NCBI GenBank assembly: GCA_964020975.1
Contig: OZ026620.1
Coordinates: forward strand, 74,181,100-74,245,099
Length of the DNA: 64,000 nt
Reading direction: 5' to 3'
Source of the DNA: Hermodice carunculata
Taxonomy: Eukaryota; Annelida; Polychaeta; Eunicida; Amphinomidae
In this document: one piece after another, positions 52,405 to 64,000 of the stretch
Position numbering within the stretch: the first letter of the stretch is position 1
How the letters are laid out: the number at the start of each line of letters is the position of its first letter
Made by a program: the position numbers and the translations under genes
Notes under the pieces: generated by a model
Databases searched by the model: none
The model's input: only the letters and a program-made list of their open reading frames with translations
What the model was told of the DNA's origin: nothing

Positions 52405-54970
52405 AACCTATACATAGACATTAATACATTTATGATTCTCTCCGCCAAACATTGTGAGAGAACAATGTGTGCCCAGTGTGCCCCACGTGGAGGGGGAATC
52501 ATGTCGCACACCACCCTATCTGTGCCAACTGGGTGCCAAGTGCGCCTCGTCTAGTTCAGCTAACAACATCGGCTTTCAGTGTGACACCCTGTGTTTTGTG
52601 TGTTTTGGAGCACCAAGAGGAAATAAAGTGGCCTCCTCTTTCAAGGCCCGTGTCACCAGAGGCCACCCCTCTTGAAAGGTCAGCATTCTTGTGCAGAAAG
52701 TATGGTATTTTCATTACATTGTCCCCCTCAAGAGAGGCCACCCCTCTTATGATGTCACATTTTGGATGCACTTGGGGTGGCCTTATAATAGGGGCAACAC
52801 TGTAGAGGAGCAATGTACATGAAAGAACAAAACAAAACTATAGATAAATTAAATCCAAAAAAACCAGGACATGATGAACTTGTTTTGGGATCGACATCAT
52901 GAATTAAAATTAATTAACTTGTGCAAGTGTCAAATGACCAAAAGAGTCTAAAATTAGGAGTGTTTGCCTGAAGTTAAGTAACTTTCAACTTAATCTTATT
53001 TGTGAGAAACAGGTCCAAAAAGTCAGATTTCTTAGAAAAGAAGGGAAACAGTCATCACTGTGTGCTCGTTTACTTAAAAAATGTAAGCTAATTACAAATT
53101 GTACTGTACCGAATACTCATTTCAGGCATTGTTGATCATTCTTATTCTTCTAATGAAGATGCTGATTAGGTTAAAACAAAAACCTCAGTACTGTTTTTCC
53201 ATCCTTCTTCTTAGGGTTTAAAAAATATGCTTAAGTCAAAATGCAAGTATTCACAAGACTTTCATTGAGCTTAATCAGAATGGACACACATGCTGGTACA
53301 TGCTACCAAAAAAAAAAAAAAATCAGAAATGTGTCAAAACTGTTGCCCTAGTCACAAGTCAAAGTTTGAAGTTAACCCTTGAAGCACTTCTTAATATACT
53401 TTGTTTTTATTTAAAGAGGAGTAGAAAACAAGCCAAAGCCTAATGCAAATTCTTCTCCACGTGTAAACACAAATTACATACAACATGATCCTTACAGAAT
53501 GCTGGTTGAAAAAATAAGAGAAAGGTAAAATGAAAAAATACATGCATGATTATAATGAAAAACAGTGCGGTATGCCATACTACTGCAGTTATAGATGTAC
53601 ACATAAAATGTACCACAAGTATAACAAGAGCCCTGAGCAAGCTGTCAGAGAAGGACTGCTTGAGTATATAGTCACTTATTAGTTGCTGATTTAAGACTGA
53701 GTCAACAGTTTTCCTCAGAGCAATTTGTGCTCAAACTGCCGCGAAGAAGGCAGTTGACTAAGACTACTTTTTGCTTTCGACTAGGCTTGCTGGTATTTGA
53801 ATGCAAGATATGTTCATGAGGAATTAGAATCTCTTAACCATTATATGTTTAACATCAATGAGAAAATGACTATAGCTGTGATTAGCACTTTAAGGGTTCA
53901 ATTTTAACGTAGGTATATGACGTTGGGGGGGGGGGATTTTTCCAGTAAATGTGCAAAATGTGAAAGAGGATATCTTCCTGGTAAAATAAATTAAAAAGTA
54001 AAAAAAAAGGAAATGAAACTGTAACATGGACCTATTTTCAATGTTTAATCATGTATGTCTGTTAGTTTAAACATGTTTGTTTAAAATTGATTGTTTTACA
54101 TGTAAATGTATAGTACATCAAATTACATGTTCAAATAAAACTGAAATCGCACCATGGAACATGCACCTCAAGAAATGGTAACTCTGACCACACTTTTCCT
54201 ACAATTTTATGTTTAGTTGTGATGAAATATGATACTTAAAATTGGGATAAACCAGCTTATGTGCTTCTATGCACTTTGTGTGGGTGCTTTTCTGTAAGAG
54301 GACCAAGCAGTAAGTCCTGTAGCTTAAGTACTGTACCTCGCTTGTTGCAAAAAACCTAAACTGACACATAAATATTCCCATTAGTCATTTTTAGAATATC
54401 TATGTTATTTACATTTGTACTCCATAATGTATATATTAATTTGGCATATGTAAACATTTGGATGCTAGTAACAACTCTTACATAACGATTGGATTGTTCT
54501 TGAATGATAACGAGACTTTTAAAAAGGATAGGTTTTTCAAAAATGTTATACGTTTGTGGGTTGTTTTTTTCATTTTTTGTTTTCATTATTATTACAATGG
54601 TCACTGTTTTATATTTTAATATTTAAAATATAATGTTGAAGGTTAAAATGGGACCCTGAGCCAATTAGAATCATTGACATCTGGTTTTTACAATGACGAG
54701 CCTCTTGATTGGATCAAGCAAAGTCCAATCATAATCATTCACACCTTTTGATTTGTTGCTTTCTGTGGTTAAAGCTGCTGATTTTCAAGGTAATCTATTA
54801 GCCTCATTTGTTTAACACAATGAAGGTGCTGTATCTTGGGTCGTTTATGTTCAGGCATCTGGAGCCATACAGAGGGGATGTGCCTTTTTTTCCCCGGAGG
54901 TATCCCTTTGACTCTTCGCAACCAAGTATTCAACGAGGCAGTCCCAATTAAGAAGTAATCCCACATAATC
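52405..54970. other. No gene seen
   Basis: Short 'gaggccacccctctt' repeats near 52655-52750 with inverted 'aagaggaaa' pieces, and a poly-A at about 53309. No convincing gene. Confidence 0.45.
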
Positions 54971-54973
54971 CTG

Positions 54974-55310
54974 ATGGTGGGAAGCAATCTCATTGAGAAG
55001 CAGCACCAAAGAGTACAAGGTGACACTGAACGTTTGTTGGCAACACTGAACGCGACATACCCAACAGCCAAGCACATCGGAATCGCTTCAATACTACCAC
55101 GTCCAAGATATTTTCCTTCTACACAGTGGAAGGTTGACTGTGCAAATGATGGCCTAAGGAAAATACCCGGATTGGACTTCATAAATGTACACAGGCAGTT
55201 TTAAGCAATGGGGGGCACCAAGGGACCTTTTTCACGATGGGATGAATATGTTCCACAACTCGTTCGAACTTAGACAGTGTGATTACCATATCCAAACCGT
55301 AGTCCTAACG
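54974..55310 (+). pseudogene. SGNH/GDSL-hydrolase-like (OSK-type) fragment, broken
   Basis: Readable text 'GSNLIEK', 'LLATLNATYPTAKHIGIASILPRPRYFP', 'GLDFINVHRQF' and 'LFHDGMNMF' follows the SGNH hydrolase order: block with GxN, the 'ILPR' strand, an 'FI' strand and the DGxH-like end. Such domains often ride on animal retroelements, so I treat it as an element fossil. It is broken and partial. Confidence 0.5.
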
Positions 55311-57641
55311 AAACAAATCCAAGTCAATTCCGACCAAAGGCAATGTTCCTTGGTATGTATAGCTGAAACATATAAATTTATAGTTCGTATTTACCCAAAA
55401 GAGACCAAAACGTAAGTGCAAAGGTCCATAGGGAAAAAAAAACAAAACAAAAAAAAAAAAAAAAAAAAAAACCTTATCTAGTTTTCACATGACAGAATGC
55501 AAAAAGTTTTGTTTGAAATTATAGGCCTATTTCAGTAAATTGGCTTGAGCAGTTGCATCATTCATGCACATACAGGACCATACAATTTATGAAAAGGGAC
55601 CAAAATTTGCATCACATCAGAGAATTTGTAAGCGGAGGTTCTTAACTTGTTGAAAATGTCTATAAAATTCAGTATTTAAAAAGGTACTACTTGCAACTAC
55701 CATCTCAACAATGATCATCATCCATATAAGTCCACAAAGTGACACCAACACCAACATCAATCCACCAGAAAAGCCCTCTAGGCCTAAAATGACCATCAAT
55801 AAGAATCTAAACAACATGATTATATAATTTGATGTGTTTAAGGCATGTAGTTAAAGATATGATGTTGTTTTAAAGGAGATAAACTAAGAGTATTTCAAAA
55901 AGAAAAGTGTTTGAATTTCCAAATATAGTAAGTACATTGGTTCAATTGTTAAACATCAGCCAAAAGCAAGTGACATTAGGCCTCAAATCATTAAAACATA
56001 GTCAAAATTTGTAAGGATAGCAGTCACATTTCAAGTTGGTTTCCAGAAGTATTTTTGAAAGGACATTTAAATGTTCAAGATTGAAATGTTCCTAAAGGTA
56101 ACTGTAAGTATAACTGTTTTCCTGTAACAGTTTTAAATTTTTTCATTTATAATAAGACGTAGTTCAACTTGTCAGTCAGTTGATTTAGATGTTAATTATT
56201 TATACAAAAGAGAGACAGAGAAAGAGTACATTAAACACTTTGAGCCAACCTGACATGACCTTCATAATAACAGACTATATTCATCAGACAATTATAAAAA
56301 ACAACATCAGTTTCACAACACTTGGAACACTTACTGCACTGCAATATGTGCAGAAAATGCCTGAATGTTCAAATTGTTACCAAATATATAAGGGTTCCAT
56401 GAAAAGAGAAGTGGATAACAGTTTTCAATGATAGTGATGAGACCAAACCAAATACCAGTTTAACCTTGTCAGATTCAGGATCATTTACGAAATAGTAAGA
56501 CATGCTAGTGTTCGTCGTCAGAAGGATCCATGACCAACAGTAATGAGATTTAAACGAATGAGAGTATCTTCTACCTGACTTGGAACAGGTAACCAACATA
56601 TTGGCAGTGGGTTAAACCAGTTTTACGGGATCCCAATCCTCCCACTTTGGAAAACACTCACATTCATTTAAAGTAGGCCAAACAAATTTAGCCCTTAATG
56701 TTAATGTACAGTTATAAAAGGTAATTACCTGACCATAGTTCACAGACATCATCCAAACAATGACAGGACAATTAATAGTACAGAAACACATGATCCATAT
56801 TCATTAATTCCAAACCCAACAATGACGGCAAAATATTTCAGACTTGCCAAAGCATCAACATTTCTTTTCCAATACCAATGTGAAGAAACAAATTTCATTC
56901 CTGACTTGAGACAGGCAGTCACCCATAAAAGGCAACTGGTGGTTTTAAACCAATCCTCTCAACCTTAGAAATATTCATCATTAACTGCAGACATTAGTTC
57001 CTTTTCCAAAATGTATAGGCCTAACCACCCAAAACACAAATTTCATTTCTTCTGCCAAAAATAAAAAGAGACTTGTTAGGCCTATCACCTTTTAGTTCTC
57101 CTGACTTGTCAGTCAGCTAAGTTTAAAGTAAAAGAGTAAAGTAGGCCTACATCGTTTTTGAGATATTTATGAATCTGGAACATTATAAGAATTTTAAGTC
57201 AGACTACTATATTTACATTAGAATTGCGTAACATGTCAAAATTTGAATTTAAACACCAAAAAAAAAAAAGTTTCCACGTGAACACAGGATAACTAAATTT
57301 GATACTAATATTATATTTATTATGTAACATGGTTAAGTTCTTCCATGTTCCATTCTCATTAGAAAAAAACAGCACAATAGGCCTAAAATTCGTTACAAAA
57401 ATACTACTCACATCAGCTAAGTGAGTATTCCTTACATTTTGTCACTATATTCAAAAGGATAAGAAAATAGAAGGCCTGTATTGTTCAACATAATGCCTGA
57501 GATCTTAAATGGTCCTTATTTCATTTTATATTTGTTGTAATTGTAATAAATTTTATGTTCCAGTATTGAAAGTTCGATCAAGCTCATGGTAAAACAATCT
57601 CAGCTACAACATTAAAATACATAAACATATTTCTATGTGTT
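55311..57641. other. No gene seen
   Basis: Poly-A at about 55433-55470. Frames up to 80 codons show no domain. Confidence 0.45.
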
Positions 57642-58140
57642 TTACTCACACTCAGAAAATACCTTATTAATATGTTCATATAAATCAACATGATATTTCT
57701 GTAGAACATATTGATATTTATCTTTAAAGTTAAGAAAAACCTTTTTTAATCTTATTTTGGAAAACCCCTGTTTAATAAGTCTTCCAAAAAGTGATTTATG
57801 TCTATCAGCAAAATCTTTAGAATCAGTACAGTTTCTTGCGAAAGCAGTTAGTCTTGAGACATAGACACCATAAGCAGGATTGATAGGAATATTACTACTT
57901 ATATATGGATAATTTACTATATCAAAATTGAAATCATCTCTTTTATCATACACTTTTGATTTTAATATATCACCATCATTGAATAGGAGTAGATCTAAAA
58001 ATGAGCATGTTATATTCGATTCAGTGGTTTCTTTTAGTTCCAGGTCACTAGGATAAATTGATTTAATGTAATCTTTTAAATGTTTGTTGTTGACACTAAA
58101 TAAATCATCTATGTCACCAGCGCTGAAGCCAAATAAGCAC
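57642..58140 (-). mobile_element. C-terminal fragment of a Penelope-like-type RT (minus strand)
   Basis: Minus-strand text 'IYPSDLELKETTESNITCSF', 'SKVYDKRDDFNFDIVNYPYI', 'NPAYGVYVSRLTAFARNC' and 'LIKQGF' matches the region after the YIDD motif in the same RT group as 33740-35470. Only the C-terminal third is present. A poly-C/poly-A tract (58231-58263) lies just beyond it. Confidence 0.65.
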
Positions 58141-58861
58141 AAAAACAAAGGGCCCTTTTCAGGGTAACCAAATATTGAAAAGATTGGCCATGGTAATTGG
58201 TATCTGCACAAAAAATTGTGTAACACCTGCCCCCCCCCCCCCCAAAAAAAAAAAAAAAAAAACAGAGAGAAAAGAGCCGGTTGAGTCAATTGGTATGGGC
58301 CAAAAAAACTTTCAATAAACTGAAAAGAGAAATAAAAAAGAGCTGTTTAAAACAATTGGTCTATCCACAAATAATGTGAAAATCATCATACACACTAACA
58401 CAGCAGAATTAGCTAGTCCATGGTTGGCAGGGTGTCAAGACCTTGCCAGGGTATTTAACCCTTGTCTTTTCAGCAGGACTGAGGATTTATATAATGCCTT
58501 CCTCAGGCATTCCCTCTGGTCGATGCAGTTACATAACCGATCTAATTGGTGTCATACATACATTTTGCAGGCCCGGGCACTGTCTTTTCCTTCCGTCAGC
58601 AATGCATTCTGTAAGATGTGCATGCCTCGGTAGGCCTAGTCAGTTAAAGTCACGGTACAAATGCCTACAAAAACAAAACCATTCTCTTATAAAACCAAAA
58701 TATCATGTGTATGTATCTAGAGATACATACATATTAAAAATTATTCAGTCAAAACAAAAAAAGGTTATGGCAAAGGCATTTAAAGGCAATTGAGAATTAT
58801 CATGCTTGGGGATTCAATAAATAAAGTGGGGCTTGTGACATTTTCTCAATAATTGAAGGGT
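58141..58861. other. No gene seen
   Basis: Nothing recognised apart from the homopolymer tracts near 58231-58263. Confidence 0.4.
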
Positions 58862-58885
58862 TTAAGGTGGCGGCCATATTTCGAC

Positions 58886-60922
58886 CGCGCATATAGAACT
58901 AGCGACTGTAACCCCTTATAACTTTTTCGTTTTTGCCATTTCACCCAGAAAACTATACCTTATTTAATGGTACAGATGTCTAGATTTGAAAAAAAAACAC
59001 GTTTTGTATAACTGTGACGACTTTTGACGGTGTCTTGAGGAATTTTCCAAGAGGGTATCAGATCGCACTTGCGCCCACTGGAAAAATATTCCACAATTAA
59101 GTCTGAAAACTATGCAGGATTAAAGTACTGACCAATACGCAGGAACCGTTCTTACCGTTCATGAAATGAATGAGTATGGAAAACGTTGTTGAATTCTTTC
59201 ATCGCCATCATAAAGTCTTACAGTTCTGTCACTTTTAGCACTTCAAAAGTCACGGAAGGAATAGTTAGAACGGAAAATCCCAGATACGGTTCCTAGCTTT
59301 GGTATTTACCTTCCAAAATTTGTTCATTTCGATAGGATAAACCTACTGGTTTTTTTAAAATGTTGTTTACAAAATTGATTGATCTTGCGAAAATTGCTTT
59401 CTGAGTAAATCACAATGAAAGGTAGAATGACCCGTTTTCGTACATGATTGTCTATAGCGGCAATACGGTTTGTTTTCTCCGGCTCAACTTTGTAGTTCAC
59501 ATAGTACACATGCAAACCTCGCATTTGATGTATTGCTCGTCAACTGTATTGATGTTTTCCACGTCAAAAAGCATGTTTTAAAACTCAAAGACTCCAAAGG
59601 CAGCCACGCTGTTGGTTTTACCTGGCTGGTTTCCCATGCGGCTGGCTGACTTCAAACAGGCATTGTAAGTGGCCTGACGTGTGATAACCTTGACCCTGAC
59701 AACCAGTGTTAAAATATGGCGGCTGTAAGTGAAGATCGATCGATCTTTCTCCGTCCTACCTGAACCAGAAACAGAAGGACAAAAGTTATCAATGAAATAG
59801 CGATCAGAATAGGCACTCTTATTGGGCCTATGGTATATTAGCACATCCCTGATATACTGCATGTACATGACCGTACATGTAGATTCAATTATGCTACGGG
59901 CACCAAACAAACAAACCAAAAGGTGTCAATATTCTGAACCTTGGTGACACACCTGTGACCTTCCTCCTCTTCATTTTTCTAATCATGACAAAATTCTGCA
60001 GTATCCAATGTTTCATGTAAAATCAGTAGCTAAGTCACCAAATTTGGAAGGGATCAGCTGAGAAAATATTAGTTGGCCGATCTCTCCGATGCTAATTTTC
60101 CAGGATAGGGCTTATATGCCTTGGTTTGACCATGTTTTAGCTGGGGGGGGGGGGGGTGCTGTTTGTTGTTTTTGTAATTTTATAGCAAAGCACTTCAACA
60201 CAGCATTGTCAATATTGATAAATGTCAGCATAATAGCCAGCCAATGCAAGACTTTGGATACGTCTGATTTTGGTAAATTATACGTTGTTATTGCTCACTC
60301 AATTAATGCCCCCCTAAAGCTACGTAATTGGGTTAATTAAAATGTCCAAGCAATAAATAATAATTTAAATGGTGGGCCGGCATCTATAGGCTTAAAGCAT
60401 GATGATGATATTCAGTTATTTATGTACTTGAAAAGGAAACAAACGATAAAGCTTTACCAAATTGTGTTATCTGGTTCGCAAGCTCTCTCCGTTACTGTTA
60501 CACTCTCGGCAATCTGACGCTGGCGTCGTCCTGCTTTTGATTCTCTCTTTGCTTTTGGCATAATTCTTTCCAACTTGACTCTCTAAGTCTGAAAGCAGTG
60601 ACTAGGGACTACACGGTGTCTATGTACAGTATATGAAACGAACAAGAAAGTAAGGTCAATGCCCGCACTGTTTTATTACACTGTCTTATTGATGAACGTA
60701 TCAGGAGGTGGTAATCCACCTATGAGGTTGCTGCTGAGGGTAGAGTCGTATTATTGCTGAACACACAGACCCCACACCAGTGAAAAGTTTCAAAGAAACG
60801 TCTTACAAATGCCGGGAACCCATTAGTTTCAACATTATTTGCGACAAGTGTCCATTGTAAGGTTTAGACCACCACTGCAATGTTTTCCTGGAATGTAGTC
60901 AACACACGAACCACGCAGACAA
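58886..60922. other. Interior of TTAA element, no gene seen
   Basis: Poly-G at about 60142-60155. Frames (for example 59578-59919 minus) have no recognised domain. Confidence 0.4.
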
Positions 60923-61460
60923 CACTAGTAACTTGTTTCGGCGTTAGTGGGTGCGTTTCGGCGTTTGAGGGCGGTTCCCGGCGTTACACAGCGTTTGCCG
61001 GCGTGAGACGGCGTTTGCCGGCGTGAGATGGCGTTTGCCGGCGTTTGTGACGCCGGCAAACGCCGACTAACGCTGGCAAACGCCAAAATCCAATTAAGCC
61101 TTTTGGGGCTCGGCGTTTGCCGGCGTTAGTCGGCGTTTGCCAGCGTTAGTCGGCGTTTGCCAGCGTTTGACACCATTTCAACGCCGGCAAACGCTGTGAA
61201 ACGCCGACTAACGCCTGCTAACGCTGGCAAACGCTCTGTAGTCCTCTCAACTAGCAAACTCAATGGGTACATGTAAAATTTGAATTCAGTTGAACTGGGA
61301 TTAGAAGGATCCATGGAAATTTGTGTCTTGTACTTGTACTAATCATTAATGTACTTTTATTTTTTATACTCATGGGCAATACAACATAATTATCTTTAAT
61401 ATTATGATGATGGTTTATCCACTGAGGTGTATGTGTGTTGAATGACTTTGCTCATGATCA

Positions 61461-61504
<44 letters not shown>

Positions 61505-62062
61505 CATACATACATACATATATACATACATACATATATACATACATACATACATATATTGGTCACTCCAATCTTGGTTGCAAAGTAAAGACAAACAAAC
61601 AACCCTGTTTTCAATTTTATTTAAACACAGCACAGCAATTTTTTATTGTTTGTACTGCACAAGTCAGCAATGCATAGCTTTGTGCTAGCATAGATGTGAA
61701 TCAAATTTTACATGTATCCCATTGAGTTTGCTAGTTGAGAGGACTACAGAGCGTTTGCCAGCGTTAGCAGGCGTTAGTCGGCGTTTCACAGCGTTTGCCG
61801 GCGTTGAAAGGGTGTCAAACGCTGGCAAACGCCGACTAACGCCGGCAAACGCCGACTAACGCCGGCAAACGCCGAGCCCCAAAAGGCTTAATTGGATTTT
61901 GGCGTTTGCCAGCGTTAGTCGGCGTTTGCCGGCGTCACAAACGCCGGCAAACGCCATCTCACGCCGGCAAACGCCGTCTCACGCCGGCAAACGCTGTGTA
62001 ACGCCGGGAACCGCCCTCAAACGCCGAAACGCACCCACTAACGCCGAAACAAGTTACTAGTG
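60923..62062. mobile_element. Foldback CACTA/EnSpm-type non-autonomous element
   Basis: Ends CACTAGTAACTTG...CAAGTTACTAGTG with CAA on both sides (60920-60922 and 62063-62065), a 3-bp duplication as in CACTA elements. Arms of about 365 bp (60923-61286 and 61695-62062) are almost identical in inverted orientation. Each is built from many copies, in both directions, of GGCGTTTGCCGGCGTTAGTC-like units. No transposase is present; the centre holds a microsatellite. Confidence 0.8.
61465..61560. repeat. (TA)n and CATA microsatellite at the foldback centre
   Basis: (TA)n at about 61465-61500 followed by CATA/TACA repeats to about 61558. Confidence 0.9.
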
Positions 62063-62214
62063 CAACGAAGTGCCGCCTGAGATCACAGGATATGTCATTA
62101 CAGGAACTTGCGTGCAGCGTTGCATTTACTGAAATTCACCGATCACCAATTGTGTTAACTCATCACGTAGCAAACTGATAAGAACATCAGTAAGCTTTTA
62201 TCATTTTAATACTC

Positions 62215-62215
<1 letters not shown>

Positions 62216-62260
<45 letters not shown>
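62216..62260. repeat. (ATT)n microsatellite
   Basis: About 15 TTA units. Confidence 0.95.
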
Positions 62261-62261
<1 letters not shown>

Positions 62262-62340
62262 GCATGATGAAATATGATTTTCGGGCAATCTTTCGTTCGG
62301 CCGCCTTCGCTGTAATCTTCCGTGCCCCTCGATCGAGCCG

Positions 62341-62371
62341 CCATTTTGACAAAGGGCGATCGTCAAAATGG
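62341..62371. repeat. Short hairpin, 10-bp arms
   Basis: CCATTTTGAC and GTCAAAATGG around an 11-base loop, inside the TTAA element. Confidence 0.6.
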
Positions 62372-62958
62372 GTCGTCAAGAGTTATTTTATTCCAATCAA
62401 AGGCCATAAGATAAACAAAAAGAACAGACAATTTCTCGGTCGATATAGGAGGGGTAGAAGCAACATCTTTTCGTCTTCATATCATGTGGCAGTGTCAAAT
62501 TATTCAAGCGATGCCCCATTGTCTCATTAGTCACGGTCAACCGCATTTCCGCGTTGTCAGGGCCATAGGCGGCGGCCGAGTACTATCTAAACTTGGCGAT
62601 CAATTAACATAATTCAACAAACAGACCAAGCACGTGTATTTGACAGACCGAACTTGGTGGTTTTTTCTTCATTTTTTTCATATATATATATTTATTTTCT
62701 TAAAGTTATTTTTGGTGAGCACAAAGTTTACATAATGGACTTCATGAAAATGGAAAAAAGTCATTTTATGATGAGTCACCATATTGCCGATGTAGTCGAA
62801 ATGTGGCCGCTACCTTAATGCAAGAACCTGAAAAGTCCCTTTTTTAAGAAACTGAGAAAACGAGCCTTGAAGTTAGCTGCTGAACAAAACCATTGATCTG
62901 CTGTGCCTAGATCACATCATATGATTGGTTGTAATTGACTATGACTCATTTTCTGTGG

Positions 62959-63125
62959 GGTTTTTTTGTTTTTTTGTTTTTTTTTTTTTTGTTTGTTTTT
63001 GTTTGATTTTTGTTGGGTTTTTTTGTTTTATTTTTGTTTTGTTTTTGTTTTGTTTGTTTGGTTTTTTTTTTGTTTTTTTTTTTTGTTTTTTTTGTTTTGT
63101 TTGTTTGTTTGTTTTTTTTTTTTTC
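62959..63125. repeat. T/G-rich low-complexity tract
   Basis: TTTTTG/TTTG repeats. The Phe-rich and Lys-rich frames on the two strands are its by-products. Confidence 0.9.
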
Positions 63126-64000
63126 ATGGAGAACAATGTTTGATACAGAGTTTAAACATGTATATATTTAGCGAAAAAAAAACAAACTTTTTTTCATAGC
63201 TATCATGTTATTGTAAATCAAGTAAACAAACTGCATTTTTTTGGGGTGAAATCATAAAACTTGTTATATTCCGTTACCAAAAGGGGACCAGCCACACCCA
63301 CAACACGTCTTACCAATCAGATTGAGCTAAGCATTATGGTCAGTTACCAAATTCATGTGTACAAGCAACATGATTGTTATCTGTAGATACCATGTTTCAT
63401 CCACTAAACAGTATGTAGTTGATTTATTTTTACTTCAGACCTCAGTGCAAGTACCTGTTAATTCATGTTGACAGCTTGGGGCCTTTGTAGCTTAGGCTTG
63501 TTACTTTGCGACATGCTGGCGTAAAAAGCTATTACTTTTTTATTTTTGCAAAATTGCAAAATGATCCACGTCTTGATTTAAGTTTTGTTGAGTAAGACCT
63601 CTACATTTCTATGTGGTCTTTTTGTCAATTTAAACAAATACTCTTGCCCTACACCCTAACAAAGGGAATATATCGATCTCAATCACGATTTGATCAAAGT
63701 GGTCAAACCTGTGTGAATTATGAATACAATTGTATGAGTGCCGGTCCGCGCACTTTTCGTGTTTAGCGTCACGAACGATGGTTCCTCTTTACTTTTTTCG
63801 TAACAGATCGTTTGTGTATTATGATTGTCATTAAATTATAGTGATAGAGCATGTTGCTGCAGTAAATAGTCGATAACACACTTTATCGCAGTTACTGAAA
63901 AACTGTCAACATGATAAACACAAGCGGCAGTGGTATTCTCACCCGAGCCATGTTTACCTGCGGCTGGCGTATTTTACTCTCTTTCCGTGAAAAAAATTGA
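63126..64000. other. No gene seen
   Basis: Nothing recognised to the window end. Confidence 0.45.

Larger units (their letters stand above)
58862..62818. mobile_element. Candidate TTAA-flanked DNA transposon (3.95 kb)
   Basis: TTAA at 58862-58865 and 62815-62818 flank inverted 20-bp ends, GGTGGCGGCCATATTTCGAC (58866-58885) and the reverse complement at 62795-62814, 18 of 20 identical. TTAA duplication is the piggyBac habit, but no transposase is recognised inside. It is probably non-autonomous or decayed. A CACTA-type foldback lies within it. Confidence 0.5.

Noticed and set aside
62264-62530. An 88-codon basic frame
   Set aside because: No domain, lies inside the TTAA element beside a microsatellite and includes a DNA hairpin.
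62925-63199. Phe/Cys-rich and Lys-rich frames
   Set aside because: Products of the T/G-rich low-complexity tract.

Overview
The window looks like repeat-rich intergenic DNA of an animal, most likely a marine invertebrate. The signs are a metazoan-type Polinton, a CR1/L2/Jockey-like LINE, tRNA-derived SINE-like heads, long GAAA, GATA, AT and ATA microsatellites, poly-C/poly-G tracts and AGGTCA-rich repeats. I cannot name the species. I found no convincing host protein-coding gene; every recognisable reading frame belongs to a mobile element.

Layout. 1-9360: old repeats, including two copies of a family ending in a hairpin, a degenerate tandem array of about 390-bp units, a GATA microsatellite, an old duplication and a poly-C-flanked repeat. 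9361-26280: one Polinton/Maverick of 16.9 kb (9367-26274), bounded by a perfect 6-bp target duplication (GCTTAT) and long terminal inverted repeats. All its genes lie on the + strand: protein-primed DNA polymerase B, a small ORF, a PC4-like protein, a small Cys/His protein, the packaging ATPase, a second PC4-like protein, a small basic helical protein, a fusion whose C-terminal half resembles TATA-binding protein (TBP), an RVE integrase with chromodomain, minor capsid, basic protein and major capsid. Several genes look whole; others are broken (roughly eight to ten breaks in all). 26281-32310: a decayed LINE with a 2A-like motif behind a very hydrophobic leader. 32440-37855: an inverted-repeat-bounded element with two parts of a Cys-rich protein, apparently split by a Penelope-like reverse transcriptase fossil and by one copy of a 1.1-kb repeat whose inverted partner lies at 41392-42490. 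44534-47190: a satellite with a ~147-bp period and a three-unit higher-order repeat. 48.6-52.4 kb: four tRNA-like SINE heads and a perfect 37-bp-arm palindrome. 54.9-58.2 kb: an SGNH-hydrolase-like fragment and a second RT fragment. 58862-62818: a candidate TTAA-flanked element with a foldback CACTA-type element (60923-62062) inside it.

The most interesting system is in the Polinton. It encodes a TBP-like domain that keeps the four DNA-kinking phenylalanine positions, plus two PC4-like proteins. A near-identical extended TATA motif, AGTTTATAWAAGG, stands about 30-85 bases upstream of seven of its gene starts. Two other gene starts share a CRE-MEF2-TATA layout with identical CRE-MEF2 spacing. 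I infer that this element carried part of its own transcription-initiation machinery with matching promoters. I do not recall this being described for Polintons, but I could not search.
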